A stretch of 64,000 nt of DNA from assembly GCA_038212215.1 (NCBI GenBank), contig JBBQUT010000017.1, forward strand, positions 1 through 64,000, given 5' to 3'. The DNA comes from JALZAI01 sp038212215. Lineage in GTDB: Bacteria; Actinomycetota; Actinomycetes; Mycobacteriales; Jatrophihabitantaceae. A program made the position numbers and the translations under genes. Under the pieces are notes generated by a model that saw only the letters and a program-made list of their open reading frames with translations, was not told the origin of the DNA and made no database searches. Positions 50,168 to 58,883 of the stretch are shown in pieces. Every line of letters starts with the position of its first letter. Within the stretch, counting starts at the first letter, position 1.

Positions 50168-51717
50168 CTCGCCGGCGCGGGTCGCTGACCGGGCGGCTCG
50201 CTCTGCTGTGCGTCGCGATCGCCGCGCTCACCGGTGTGCTGGCGAGCGTGTTGGCGATCGGGCTGATCCGTTCGGCGGACGATCGCGCTGCGCGTCGGAC
50301 GCTGAGTCGGCTTGCCGACGCTGCCCAGACAACTATCGATCGGAGCTCAGCCGGATTGTTGGCGCAGGCCCGCACCCGGCGGGTACTCACCGTGCTCGGC
50401 GTGCGCTACGGGCTGATTCGTCCGGCCGACGGCGTTGGGCCGAATGGACACGCCCGCCGGGTCATCAGCACCTACCCGCTCATGCGCGCGGCCATCACCG
50501 ATCGCGACATCGCCGCCGTCCGGGCCGGCCGCGCAGTCTCGGCCAGCCGGACCGTCCGTGGCCGACACGTCTATCTCGAGGCTCGTCCCACGCTTGGCGG
50601 CGGCGGCGGCATCGTGCTCATCCAGCCCGGCTCGGACGCGACCGCAGGCGGCGACGCCGCGGTTCGGCGGGTGTTGCTGGCGACCGTCATCGGCGCCGGG
50701 GTCGCCGCGCTTGGCGGGTTCCTGCTCGCGCGGCGCCTGGCTCGTCCGCTGCGACGCACCGCGTCCGCCGCTCACGCCCTGGCCCAGGGACGTCGCGACA
50801 TCGCAGTGCCAGTCGAGGGGCCGGCCGAGGTCGCAGACGTCGCCGGGGCGGTGAACTCACTGGCCGGCGCGCTGGCGCTCTCCGAAGCACGTCAGCGTGA
50901 GTTCCTGATGTCGGTCTCGCACGATCTGCGCACCCCGCTCACGGCGATCAGCGGATACGCCGAGTCCCTCGCCGACGGCGTCGTCCCGGCCGAGCGGATC
51001 GCCGAGGTCGGCGGCGTGCTCGTCGGCGAGGCGAAACGGCTGGACCGCCTCGTCGGCGACCTGCTCGATCTCGCACGGCTCAACGCCGAGGACTTCCGTA
51101 TCGAGCCGGGACAGGTCGATCTCGCCGAGATGGCCCGCTCGGCGGCGATGGTATGGGACGCGCGGTGCGCGGCGGTCGACGTCGAGTTCCGCCTGGAGGC
51201 CACTGCTGCCCACGCCTACACCGACGCCGCGCGCGTGCGGCAGATCGCGGACGGGCTGCTGGAGAACGCCCTGCGCGTGACCCCGCGCGGTGCCCCGATC
51301 GTGCTGTCGGTCAGTACCGATCTCGGGGGGCACGCCCGGGTCGAGGTTCGTGACGGCGGTCCCGGCTTGTCCGAGGACGATCTCGCGGTGGCCTTCCGGC
51401 GCGGCGAGCTGTTCCGCCGCTACCGAGGGATCCGCCAGGTCGGCACCGGACTGGGCCTGGCGATCGTGCAGGGGCTCGTCGAGCGGCTGAACGCGACGAT
51501 CGAGGCGGGCCATGCGACGGAGGGCGGCGCCCGCTTCACGGTGCGCCTGCCGACGTCATTTCCGTCTGCCGACGGCACCTCATTTCCGTCTGCCGACGGC
51601 ACCACATTTCCGTCTGCCGACGGCACCACGTCCCCGCCACCCGACGGCACCACGTCCCCGCCACCCGACGGCGCAGCACCGTCGGCGAGCAGTGGGGCTG
51701 GGGTCACCGCTTCTTGA
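50164..51717 (+). CDS. Sensor histidine kinase
   Basis: A 517-residue membrane kinase. Two membrane segments (residues ~8-33 and ~165-190) flank an extracytoplasmic sensor, then HAMP (LARPLRRTASAAHALAQGR), HisKA with phospho-His253 in MSVSHDLRTPLTAI, and an HATPase with GGPGLSEDDL and GTGLGLAIVQGL. The last ~55 residues are a low-complexity tail made of an 8-residue repeat. Last 14 bases overlap the convergent downstream gene. Confidence 0.93.
   Translation: MTRRRGSLTGRLALLCVAIAALTGVLASVLAIGLIRSADDRAARRTLSRLADAAQTTIDRSSAGLLAQARTRRVLTVLGVRYGLIRPADGVGPNGHARRVISTYPLMRAAITDRDIAAVRAGRAVSASRTVRGRHVYLEARPTLGGGGGIVLIQPGSDATAGGDAAVRRVLLATVIGAGVAALGGFLLARRLARPLRRTASAAHALAQGRRDIAVPVEGPAEVADVAGAVNSLAGALALSEARQREFLMSVSHDLRTPLTAISGYAESLADGVVPAERIAEVGGVLVGEAKRLDRLVGDLLDLARLNAEDFRIEPGQVDLAEMARSAAMVWDARCAAVDVEFRLEATAAHAYTDAARVRQIADGLLENALRVTPRGAPIVLSVSTDLGGHARVEVRDGGPGLSEDDLAVAFRRGELFRRYRGIRQVGTGLGLAIVQGLVERLNATIEAGHATEGGARFTVRLPTSFPSADGTSFPSADGTTFPSADGTTSPPPDGTTSPPPDGAAPSASSGAGVTAS
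51557..51676 (+). repeat. Five 24-base tandem units in the kinase tail
   Basis: Units start at 51557, 51581 and 51605 (CATTTCCGTCTGCCGACGG) and, in a diverged form, at 51627 and 51651. They encode TSFPSADG, TSFPSADG, TTFPSADG, TTSPPPDG and TTSPPPDG. The 24-base length keeps the frame. CCGTC/GACGG can form a small hairpin in each unit. Confidence 0.85.
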
Positions 51718-52204
51718 GCCCGTCGACGATGATCACTGCATTCGGGTTCGCCCCGGCCGTCGCTGGTTCGGTGCCGTAGACCGCGACCTGGTCACCGGAC
51801 CTGACGTCGGCGATCTTGGCTGGTGCGCCCTTCCCCTGCCCCGCACCGGCCACTCGCTTGCGCACGTGGGTAGAACCGTTGACAAGGAACGTCTTGGCGT
51901 AGCCGTCTGCGGCCTTGACATTGATTGACGTGGCAGACACGGCAGTGACCTGTCCGACGATCGCGTCGTGGTGCACGAACGCGCCAGTCCGGTCCGTAGT
52001 GACGAACTCGCCGTGCGCGATGTGGCGCAGCGCCCGGCGCAGTTGCTTGCCCCGCCCGGCCTGCTTGCCGCTGTGCTGCTGTCCGGAAGCGGCGCTGGGC
52101 TGCCCGGGGCTGCTTTGCGTCCCGCCGGACACGGCGAGCGCCGTGGAACCGGCACCGACGATGACGGCGCCTGCGGCGGCGGCGACGACTGCTATACGAA
52201 ACAT
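51704..52204 (-). CDS. Secreted hypothetical protein, DUF5666-like beta domain
   Basis: A 166-residue protein with a signal peptide (VVAAAAGAVIVGAGSTALAV) and a Ser/Gln/Lys linker (residues ~28-58). A beta-rich domain follows (AIVGQVTAVSATSINVKAAD, GSTHVRKRV, VRSGDQVAVYGTE). The strand pattern of a value or metal-ion dependent DUF5666 domain fits. No catalytic residues seen. Convergent with the kinase gene, which it overlaps by 14 bases, and likely an envelope protein. Confidence 0.75.
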   Translation of the reverse strand: MFRIAVVAAAAGAVIVGAGSTALAVSGGTQSSPGQPSAASGQQHSGKQAGRGKQLRRALRHIAHGEFVTTDRTGAFVHHDAIVGQVTAVSATSINVKAADGYAKTFLVNGSTHVRKRVAGAGQGKGAPAKIADVRSGDQVAVYGTEPATAGANPNAVIIVDGLKKR

Positions 52205-52369
52205 GAGAGCTCCCTGGCGGTTTGTGTTGGACGGTTGCGGTGGTCACGATGCCCACCAACGTCCACCCTGCGCTCGCGACATTCGCAACTCGCCACAGAA
52301 TTGTCAGCATCGGGTACGGGAGCGCACGGCATACTGAGCCGCCGGAGCGCGGGGGTGTGCACGCAAGCC

Positions 52370-53836
52370 ATGAACGATCTCGTGGAGAAGGTGCTGCACG
52401 GCTTCGGGCAGGCTCGCGAGCGCATCGCGAGGCGACCTCTCGTGCTGCTGTGCGTCGGCGGCTTCGCCGCAGCGTCGCTCACCATGTTCGCCGGCGCTCG
52501 CATCGGCGCTGCGCCCGCCGCCCTGCCGCTCGACACCTGGCTCGGGCTGTTGCCACGCGCTGGCTACGAGGTGAGCGATCTCGTCCCAGGCCTGAGCATG
52601 CTCGCCGGCATCGCGGTGCTGTGCGGCCTGTGGCTGCTCATCGTGCTCGCCGCCCGGGGGCGCAGGCTCGACGAGGCACAACTCTGGACGCTTGCGGCGA
52701 GCTGGAGCTTCCCATTCGTGCTCGGGCCACCGTTGCTGAGCACCGATGTCTTTGGCTATGTCGCGCACGGCCTGCTGGCTCGTAACCAACTCAACCCCTA
52801 CCACCACGGACCGTCCGCGCTGGGCGACAGCATCCTGGTCAACGCGATCGACCCGACCTGGCGCAGCGCCGCCAGCACGCAAGGCCCGCTCGGCTCGGCC
52901 CTCGAACACCTGCTCGTGATTGTCGGTGCCGACAACCCGCTCGCCGCCGTCCTGTTGTTCCGCGCGCTGGCCGTCGCCAGCGTCGTGGCAATCGGACAGC
53001 TTGCTGCGGAACTCGCCGGGCACCGGCGTGCGTCGGCGATCGCCGTGACGGTGCTCAATCCGCTGACCCTGCTGTACTTGGTGTCTGCGGCGCATCTGGA
53101 CGCGCTGTTCGTCGCGCTTGTGCTCGCCTCGCTGGTCGCGGCTGCGCAACGCCGGTGGACGCGTGCCCTGTTGCTCGTATGCATCGCGGCAGGTCTGAAA
53201 CCGATCGGTCTCGTCGCGGTCGTGGCCGTGGTCGTCGCCCACAGCGCCCGGCAGCAACCCGGGTTCGCTTGGCGAGTCGCCCTGCGCGACGCCACAGTGG
53301 CGCTCGCCGCTCTCATCGCGTCGGTGTTGAGCGTCCCGTACGGATTGGGTTGGGCAGCCAACCTCGGCACGGTGACGCGGGAACACACGCCGTTCGCCCC
53401 GGCGAGCGTGGTCAGCGACGTCATCTCGGTGATCGTCACGTCGGCGTCGTTCGACGATCTGGCGACCGGTGGACGACTTTCGCTGGTGCTCGCTGGCGCC
53501 ACCGCGGTGGCCTACCTGCTGGTCACGGTTCGTGCACGGCCGCTGGAACACACCGTGGGCTATGCGCTCCTCGCACTCGGGCTGTGCGGGCCGGTGCTCT
53601 ATCCGTGGTTCCTGTCCTGGGGAGTGCTGGTCCTGGCTCCTACCGCAATTCGCGCCCGCCGCGACTGGGTGCTCGCGCTGAGCGTCGCCGCGTGCGTGCT
53701 CGCGCCCGCCGGGTTTGTGCAGCACACCGCCGAACGAGTGAGCTTGGCGGCGCTGGCCCTGATCGGTGCCGCGTTGTTCGCGTGCCTGGCCGCACGCCGC
53801 GAGCGATCGTTGCGGGCGGCGTCGCAGAGCGGCTAG
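52370..53836 (+). CDS. GT-C glycosyltransferase, MptB-like mannosyltransferase
   Basis: A 488-residue polytopic protein with about 12 hydrophobic segments. PPLLSTDVFGYVAHGLLARN followed by QLNPYHHGP is the polyprenol-phosphate-dependent GT-C signature of the alpha-1,6-mannosyltransferase MptA/MptB family, with the catalytic Asp in TDVFGY. Such enzymes build the mannan core of lipomannan and lipoarabinomannan in actinobacteria. ATG 52370 is the likely start; longer frames overlap the divergent gene. Stop overlaps the DUF2516 gene by 4 bases. Confidence 0.83.
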   Translation: MNDLVEKVLHGFGQARERIARRPLVLLCVGGFAAASLTMFAGARIGAAPAALPLDTWLGLLPRAGYEVSDLVPGLSMLAGIAVLCGLWLLIVLAARGRRLDEAQLWTLAASWSFPFVLGPPLLSTDVFGYVAHGLLARNQLNPYHHGPSALGDSILVNAIDPTWRSAASTQGPLGSALEHLLVIVGADNPLAAVLLFRALAVASVVAIGQLAAELAGHRRASAIAVTVLNPLTLLYLVSAAHLDALFVALVLASLVAAAQRRWTRALLLVCIAAGLKPIGLVAVVAVVVAHSARQQPGFAWRVALRDATVALAALIASVLSVPYGLGWAANLGTVTREHTPFAPASVVSDVISVIVTSASFDDLATGGRLSLVLAGATAVAYLLVTVRARPLEHTVGYALLALGLCGPVLYPWFLSWGVLVLAPTAIRARRDWVLALSVAACVLAPAGFVQHTAERVSLAALALIGAALFACLAARRERSLRAASQSG

Positions 53837-54132
53837 CGCCCGGCGCCGCCGCCGACCTCACGCACGGCCGGCCGCACGTCCGCAAGGTAAACGCAGGCGA
53901 TGACGGCAGAGATCAGCGATATCGGGCCGGTCGGCAGCGTTGAGATCACCGATCCGAACAGGCCGCCGAACAGCAGCATCGCGGCCCAGGCGGGCTTGGT
54001 GAGCTTGTCGACCGCCGGGAACGCAGGCGCCTTGCGGATCAGGCAGTCCACCAGCGCCCACACCCGCAGTGCGACCAGACCCCAGAACAAAACCCGGTTG
54101 GTCCAGTCGTAGAGGCCGGCGACGATGTCCAC
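53833..54132 (-). CDS. DUF2516 membrane protein
   Basis: A 99-residue membrane protein with three hydrophobic segments (VLFWGLVALRVWALVDCLI, AWAAMLLFGGLFGSVIST, ISLISAVIACVYLADV). Size and the KAPAFPAVDKLTKPAWA segment match DUF2516, which in mycobacteria lies directly after the heparin-binding haemagglutinin gene (the Rv0474-Rv0475-Rv0476 order). The same gene order is seen here. Confidence 0.85.
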   Translation of the reverse strand: MDIVAGLYDWTNRVLFWGLVALRVWALVDCLIRKAPAFPAVDKLTKPAWAAMLLFGGLFGSVISTLPTGPISLISAVIACVYLADVRPAVREVGGGAGR

Positions 54133-54180
54133 GATCCCAGCGTAAATGACCCGGGCAAGCGGGGCCGGGCAGATAGCTGT

Positions 54181-54206
54181 CCCGCCGCCCAGTAGCGGGT
54201 GGCGGG
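54181..54206 (-). terminator. GC-rich hairpin after the HBHA-like gene
   Basis: CCCGCCGCCC (54181-54190) pairs with GGGTGGCGGG (54197-54206) with one G-T mismatch and a 6-base loop. It lies just past the stop of the HBHA-like gene. There is no T-run, so it may be a processing or partial termination structure. Confidence 0.5.
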
Positions 54207-54228
54207 GCAGGCAGGGCGTTGCGTCAGC

Positions 54229-54879
54229 TCAGGAGCTGGCCTTCTTCGCGGGGCTCTTGCGGGCGGTCGCCTTCGCGGTGGCCGGCGTGGTGGTCACCTT
54301 GCGAGTGCGGGGCGCTGCAGGAGCCTTCTTTGCCGCCGGACGGGTTGTTGTCGGACGGGCGGCTGCCGGCTTCGGCGCCGTCCGCTTGGTAGCGGAGCGC
54401 TGTGCAACGGTCGGCTGGGAGGATCGCTTAGTCAGCGAAACGACCGGCTTGACGACGTTCTGCTGGACGGTGACGACGACGACGCCGGACACGGACCCGG
54501 CAGTGTCGACGAGCTTCGCGACGCGCTTGTCGTTGCGCACGCTGGCGTAGAAATCGTTGGCAAGATCGGTGATGCTCTGGCTGTAGCTCTTCGCCTGTAC
54601 GAGGTAGGGCTCGACAGCGGATCGAATGGCCTCGAGGTCGAAGCTCTTCTCGGCCTGCTCGAGCAGGTCACCGAAGACTGCCGTGGCCTTGTTGCGCAAC
54701 TCCGAAACGTTGTCGATAGCGGTGCGGTTGAGGTCCAGAGCGGTGTCGGTGAGCTTGCTCACGATGCCGTTGGCCTGCTCGGTGACATCGGTGAGCTGGG
54801 TCTGCGCCTGGTCGATGACCTGCTTGCCCTGCTCGAGGGCGGTATCGGCGTAAGAACGGATGTCGCTGGTGATGGACAT
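54229..54879 (-). CDS. Heparin-binding haemagglutinin-like protein
   Basis: A 216-residue protein with a long N-terminal coiled-coil (SITSDIRSYADTALEQGKQ, DNVSELRNKATAVFGDLLEQ) and a C-terminal Lys/Ala/Pro-rich basic tail (KKAPAAPRTRKVTTTPATA). This is the architecture of mycobacterial HBHA, whose basic tail binds sulfated sugars and which otherwise takes part in surface or lipid-domain organisation. Upstream regulator and downstream DUF2516 match the mycobacterial synteny. Adhesion in this organism is not implied. Confidence 0.8.
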   Translation of the reverse strand: MSITSDIRSYADTALEQGKQVIDQAQTQLTDVTEQANGIVSKLTDTALDLNRTAIDNVSELRNKATAVFGDLLEQAEKSFDLEAIRSAVEPYLVQAKSYSQSITDLANDFYASVRNDKRVAKLVDTAGSVSGVVVVTVQQNVVKPVVSLTKRSSQPTVAQRSATKRTAPKPAAARPTTTRPAAKKAPAAPRTRKVTTTPATAKATARKSPAKKASS

Positions 54880-54937
54880 GGTGTTGCTCCTTCTTTGCTA
54901 CTTGTTGGCGATCTGGTGTGTGGTGGTGAACTGCTGC

Positions 54938-55396
54938 TCAGCCGGTCACGGCGGGTACCCCGGGTTCTTCGAGCGGCGCGGCTTCTCCGGTGGGCTCGGG
55001 TTCTTCGCGTGGCTCGGCGGACTGAGCGTTCTCGCGGCGGAAGGACTCGTAGATATCGATGAGCACCTGCATCTGCCGCTCGCCAAGCACCGGGTCAGAC
55101 AGAATCGCGGCGACAACGGCCGGATCCCCTTCGTGTGACTCGAGGATGCCCGCGCGGATGTAAAGTTGTTCGGCCGAAATCCGCAGACCCTTGGCGATCT
55201 GTTGCAGGATGTCCGCGCTCGGTTTGCGCAGCCCCCGCTCGATCTGCGAGAGGTAGGGATTGGAGACCCCGGCGAGCCGAGCCAACTGGCGCAACGAAAC
55301 CTGTGCCTGCTCGCGCTGCTCCCGGATGAATTCGCCGATCGCAGCACCACTGCGCTTGGCCTGTTCCTTAGGGCGTTCTGGTATCACAAGTCCCAT
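54938..55396 (-). CDS. XRE-family helix-turn-helix regulator
   Basis: A 152-residue regulator. The HTH covers residues ~20-75 (REQREQAQVSLRQLARLAGV, SNPYLSQIERGLRKPSADIL), followed by a helical region and an acidic Pro/Glu tail (EPREEPEPTGEAAPLEEP). ATG 55396 has no good ribosome site, so the mRNA may be leaderless. It corresponds in place and type to Rv0474, the regulator next to mycobacterial hbhA. The longer upstream frame runs through the terminator and is rejected. Confidence 0.85.
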   Translation of the reverse strand: MGLVIPERPKEQAKRSGAAIGEFIREQREQAQVSLRQLARLAGVSNPYLSQIERGLRKPSADILQQIAKGLRISAEQLYIRAGILESHEGDPAVVAAILSDPVLGERQMQVLIDIYESFRRENAQSAEPREEPEPTGEAAPLEEPGVPAVTG

Positions 55397-55510
55397 TCTG
55401 CCACAGGTGCTAGCTGTTGCAAGCATCGAGCAAGCGCGATCTTCGTCACGGTGCGGCGGAGGACCGGGCCGCACGACCGCGACGCCCGTGCGCACGCCGT
55501 CGAAAATGAA

Positions 55511-55545
55511 GCGTGGCCCCGTTCCTTGTCGGAACGGGGCCACGC
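55511..55545 (-). terminator. Strong intrinsic-type hairpin
   Basis: A perfect 15-base stem: GCGTGGCCCCGTTCC (55511-55525) pairs with 55531-55545 across a TTGTC loop. It is placed to end transcription of the DoxX-Rieske/cytochrome-b-like operon running leftward. The 141 bases between it and that operon hold no gene. Confidence 0.75.
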
Positions 55546-55686
55546 TCACGCTGGGCGCCGGCCTGTCAGCCGCCTCTCGGCGAGTGGCCGCTCGTGGCGG
55601 CATATGTTGAGGCCCGGGGCATGAGTCAGGCCGGCACGTGGACTCCAACGAGGCACCTCCCGGCAACATTCCCGACCGGACGCGAA

Positions 55687-56322
55687 TCAGCGATGGCCGC
55701 CCTCGCGGTTGTCAAAGTTCGCGCTGGTCCAGGGCGCGGCGGCCGGGAGCAGCGCCGCTGCCGCCCCGACGCCGACGCCGAGGGAAAGTGCGAGCGCGAC
55801 GAACCGCAACCGGCGACGGCGCGCCCCGCCGCCTCCGGTCGCTGTGCGCACCTCGCGCCAGCTCACTTGTGCCGCTTCAACGAGGTGGCCCAGCACGTGG
55901 ACGCTCAGCACCACAAACCAGACCGCGAAGCTGGCCTGATGCGCCGTCAGCAGGGCGCTGTTCTCGTCCGGGGACACGGCGAGCAGGGCAATTCCGGTAG
56001 CGAGCAGCGCGAAGCTGGAAAGCACGACCAGCGGGCCGATCGCCCGTAGCACCGGATGCGGCGGACCCTTCTCCCGGTACGCAGCCGCGCCCCGGTAGTA
56101 GCGCCCGAAGCGGAACGCCGTGCTGGCGGTCTTCAACAGCACTGGGCCGATGAGCATCACGCCGAGGAAGATGTGCAGCGTCAGCATCTGGCGCACGCTG
56201 AGCACGGTGACCCCCTCGACAGCCAGCATGACCAGCAGCACCATGCCATTCGCCGCGGTGAGCCGACTGTTGCCCTCGACTCCGGCGTCCACGACCGGCA
56301 CGTCGCGTCGGCTCGTCGTCAC
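55687..56322 (-). CDS. Membrane protein, cytochrome-b561/DUF4405-like
   Basis: A 211-residue membrane protein with about five hydrophobic segments. Histidines sit in membrane helices (QMLTLHIFLGVMLIGPVLL; LTAHQASFAVWFVVLSVHVL), a pattern of haem-binding cytochrome-b-like or DUF4405 proteins. GTG 56322 overlaps the stop of the DoxX-Rieske gene by GTGA, so the proteins are made together; a haem b subunit taking electrons from the Rieske domain is a reasonable guess. Confidence 0.72.
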   Translation of the reverse strand: MTTSRRDVPVVDAGVEGNSRLTAANGMVLLVMLAVEGVTVLSVRQMLTLHIFLGVMLIGPVLLKTASTAFRFGRYYRGAAAYREKGPPHPVLRAIGPLVVLSSFALLATGIALLAVSPDENSALLTAHQASFAVWFVVLSVHVLGHLVEAAQVSWREVRTATGGGGARRRRLRFVALALSLGVGVGAAAALLPAAAPWTSANFDNREGGHR

Positions 56323-57536
56323 CCTGCGCTCACGGCGCCGTTCACGACCTGCACCGCGATCCCCGGGAGCGGCGCTGGCGGCGGTCCCTGCAATACCTTG
56401 CCGGTCGCTGCGTCGAACGTGCCGCCGTGGCACGGACAGATGAAACTCTTGGTGGACGAGTCGTAGTCGACGGTGCAGCCCGCATGCGTGCAGATCGCCG
56501 AGAACGCCGCGAACGTCGCGTTCGACGTGTGAACCAGCCACGCCGGCGAGTTCGAGGTCGGGTCAGTGAACGATTGCGCGTGACCGACCGCGATCGTCGA
56601 CGCCTGGGCGATCACCGTGCCCGACGGCGCCGACGAGCCGGCCGGTGTCGTCCCGCCGGCCGGTGTCGTCCCCGTCGCCGGGCCGGAACTCGTACCGCCC
56701 GAAACGGGACGCTTCTGCGCTGCCGCGGGGGTGCCCTTGTCATTGCGCACCAACCGCCCGACCGCGGCCGTCGTACCGGCTAGGAGCACGGTAGCGACGC
56801 CGGCACCGGCCACGCCGACGCCGGAAGCGAGCATCGATCGGCGGTCCAACTCCGCGCGCTGAACAGCTGGCAGGCGCTCGGCGGACGAGAACACCGGGCA
56901 ACCCCGCGCCCGGGAACATGCTCCGTCGGCACCCAGCCCGCACTTTGCGTCCCGCGGGCACAGGGTTCTCAGTTTCTCTGCCGACACGCTGACGACAGCG
57001 GGTTCACGACCGAGTCCGGACCGAGCGCGCGCCCGGTCACGTAGCCAGGTGTCCAGACTCAACACGCCGCCTGATCCGATCGCGAGTAGCACCGTCCAGG
57101 CAAAGATGAAGACGATGTCGGGCCCGTAGTAGTACGGCGTTGTGTTCCAGCTCACGGTGAGGAAGAAGCTCAGTGCCAACAGCAACCCGCCGACGGCCGC
57201 GAGCCGGGTCAATAGGCCGAGCAACGCGCCAACACCGACCGCGAGCTCACCGACCGCGATCAGCAGCGCGACGAGCGTCGGCGCATGGGCCGACAGCGAG
57301 AGCAACGGCCCGATCGGGCTCTGGCTCCGCAGTGCCCGCATCTGAGCGAGTACCGAGCTCGGGCTGTTTGGGTCGAGATAGGACGGATCGGCGAGCTTCT
57401 GCAGCCCGGCGTAGCAGAACGTAACACCGAGGAAGGCGCGCAGCGGCAGCACCGCCCAGCCGGGGTTGCTCAGCCGCGTCGTCCAGATCGGGCCGAGACG
57501 TGCAGCGAGGCGGCGCGGGAGCGTAATCGAGGACAC
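56319..57536 (-). CDS. DoxX-type membrane domain fused to a Rieske [2Fe-2S] domain
   Basis: A 405-residue fusion. Residues ~25-165 form a four-helix DoxX/DoxD domain (LPLRAFLGVTFCYAGLQKL). Residues ~190-220 hold four cysteines (LCPRDAKCGLGADGACSRAR then GCPVF). A further membrane segment follows (~238-260), then a Thr/Pro linker and a C-terminal Rieske domain with ICTHAGCTVDY and FICPCHGGTFD. DoxD proteins belong to thiosulfate:quinone oxidoreductase; the Rieske domain would sit outside the membrane. It likely feeds electrons from a small reduced compound into the quinone pool. Confidence 0.83.
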   Translation of the reverse strand: MSSITLPRRLAARLGPIWTTRLSNPGWAVLPLRAFLGVTFCYAGLQKLADPSYLDPNSPSSVLAQMRALRSQSPIGPLLSLSAHAPTLVALLIAVGELAVGVGALLGLLTRLAAVGGLLLALSFFLTVSWNTTPYYYGPDIVFIFAWTVLLAIGSGGVLSLDTWLRDRARARSGLGREPAVVSVSAEKLRTLCPRDAKCGLGADGACSRARGCPVFSSAERLPAVQRAELDRRSMLASGVGVAGAGVATVLLAGTTAAVGRLVRNDKGTPAAAQKRPVSGGTSSGPATGTTPAGGTTPAGSSAPSGTVIAQASTIAVGHAQSFTDPTSNSPAWLVHTSNATFAAFSAICTHAGCTVDYDSSTKSFICPCHGGTFDAATGKVLQGPPPAPLPGIAVQVVNGAVSAG

Positions 57537-57608
57537 GCCCCCATGGTGCGGCCAGAGCGTCTAGAAGTTGCGAACAGCCTCACCCGGATGCCAGTTCGCG
57601 GGCAGTCG

Positions 57609-58496
57609 TCACTTCCGCGACCTGGCCTTCTGCAGCCGGGCCAGTGCCGCGTCGGCCTGCTGCGCCGCGCGCTCAGCAGCCTCGCATGCCCGGTTCGCGG
57701 TGTCGCGGTCCTTCGCCGCCCGGCGCTGCTCGGAGTCGGCCGCCGAACGATCGGCCTCCGCCTGCGCGAGCGCCTCGGTGAGTTCGGCAACCCGCGCGCG
57801 AGCGTTCGCGGCGCTGTCGCTGGCCGCGGCCAGCGACACGTCGGCGGCAGCCAGTTCGGCCCCGGCCCGGGTGAGCGTCGAGCGAGCGTCGCGTGCGCTG
57901 GTTTGCGCCGCGGTCAGCTCAGCGTGGCGGTCCTCGTTCGTGCGCGCCGCCGATCTGAGCGGACGGGCGGGCACTGGGCGGACGTCGTCGGGAGCAGCCA
58001 TCGCGCCAGCCAGATCAACCGGCTCGAGGCCGGTGGAGCTCAGCGCGCGCATCAGCCGCCCCGAACGAACCGCCGCGGCTGCGGCTTCGTCGCCCAGCGC
58101 TGCCTCCAGCGTGGCGCGAACGTCCGCGGCGGCCGCGTCGGCGAGGGAGTGTCCAGCGCCTTGTACCAGTTCGCGTGCTTGCTGGGTGAGCGATGCGATA
58201 ACGCGGTGCCGACGGGTCGACAGCGCCCGCAGCTCGGCGCCGGCCAGCGCGAGTTGTGCCTCGCGAAGCTCTGCGCCGAGGCTCAGCAGATCCTCGAGCT
58301 GTGCACTGCGTTCGCGGGCCAGCAGGTTGATCGCCCACGCGCTCACCGGCGGACGTCGCAGCTCTTTCACAGCGGCAGCAACGTCGCGCTCGCCATCCTG
58401 GCGAGCATGGCGGACGGCCGCGTCGCGGGCCGCCGTGAAATGCTCGGGCGACAGCGCGTAGAGCCGGTCGGCTACCTCGGCGAGCTGCACAGCCAT
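57609..58496 (-). CDS. Coiled-coil hypothetical protein
   Basis: A 295-residue helical protein. Residues ~1-150 are a helical domain (DRLYALSPEHFTAARDAAV, LKELRRPPVSAWAINLLARE-like). Residues ~180-295 are a long Ala/Arg/Glu coiled-coil (RARVAELTEALAQAEADRSA, RAAQQADAALARLQKARSRK). No signal peptide or membrane segment. It follows the second FluC gene by 18 bases and may share its transcript. Function unknown. Confidence 0.72.
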   Translation of the reverse strand: MAVQLAEVADRLYALSPEHFTAARDAAVRHARQDGERDVAAAVKELRRPPVSAWAINLLARERSAQLEDLLSLGAELREAQLALAGAELRALSTRRHRVIASLTQQARELVQGAGHSLADAAAADVRATLEAALGDEAAAAAVRSGRLMRALSSTGLEPVDLAGAMAAPDDVRPVPARPLRSAARTNEDRHAELTAAQTSARDARSTLTRAGAELAAADVSLAAASDSAANARARVAELTEALAQAEADRSAADSEQRRAAKDRDTANRACEAAERAAQQADAALARLQKARSRK

Positions 58497-58514
58497 GATC
58501 CTGCCCTGCGCTCG

Positions 58515-58883
58515 CTAGCCAGCGGTGGACGTGGCCCACCAACCCAGCGCGGCCGCGGCAGCACCCGCGACGATGGAGGCCGCAAGGTACCCGGCTGCCA
58601 GCCGCGGCCGCGCGGTCTGGGCCAAGCGCATCGTCTCGAAACCGAAGCTCGAATAGGTCGAGAGCGCCCCGCACAAGCCGGTCGCGGCCCCGGCCTGGAG
58701 GCCCGTCGAGATGTGTCCGGCCAGTCCGGTGAGCGCCCCCAGCGCGAGCGAGGCGACAAGGTTCACCGTAAACGTCCCCAACGGGAAGGCGGTCGAGCGC
58801 CAGCTCTGGATCGCGCGGTCGCTCAGGTAGCGCGCCGGCGCGCCGATCGCCGCCCCGAGCGCAATCCACAACGCGACGCTCAC
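58515..58883 (-). CDS. crcB: Fluoride channel FluC/CrcB, second copy
   Basis: A 122-residue four-helix membrane protein with FluC features: GAPARYLSDRAIQSW, GTFTVNLVASLALG (the conserved Asn) and GLCGALSTYSSFGFE (Thr-Ser-Phe filter region). FluC works as a dual-topology dimer; paired genes usually encode two opposite-topology subunits. GTG 58883 overlaps a 24-codon repeat mini-ORF by GTGA, which in turn overlaps the first FluC gene. Confidence 0.9.
   Translation of the reverse strand: MSVALWIALGAAIGAPARYLSDRAIQSWRSTAFPLGTFTVNLVASLALGALTGLAGHISTGLQAGAATGLCGALSTYSSFGFETMRLAQTARPRLAAGYLAASIVAGAAAAALGWWATSTAG

Noticed and set aside
52304..53725. 473-codon minus-strand ORF opposite the mannosyltransferase
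   Set aside because: Arg/Glu/Gln/His-rich text with no domain; the plus strand encodes a clear polytopic GT-C enzyme.
54860..55138. 92-codon plus-strand ORF with hydrophobic start (LLLLCYLLAIWCVVVN)
   Set aside because: It is antisense to the HBHA-like gene leader and the XRE regulator; the hydrophobic stretch comes from the complement of an intergenic region and the rest has no protein character.
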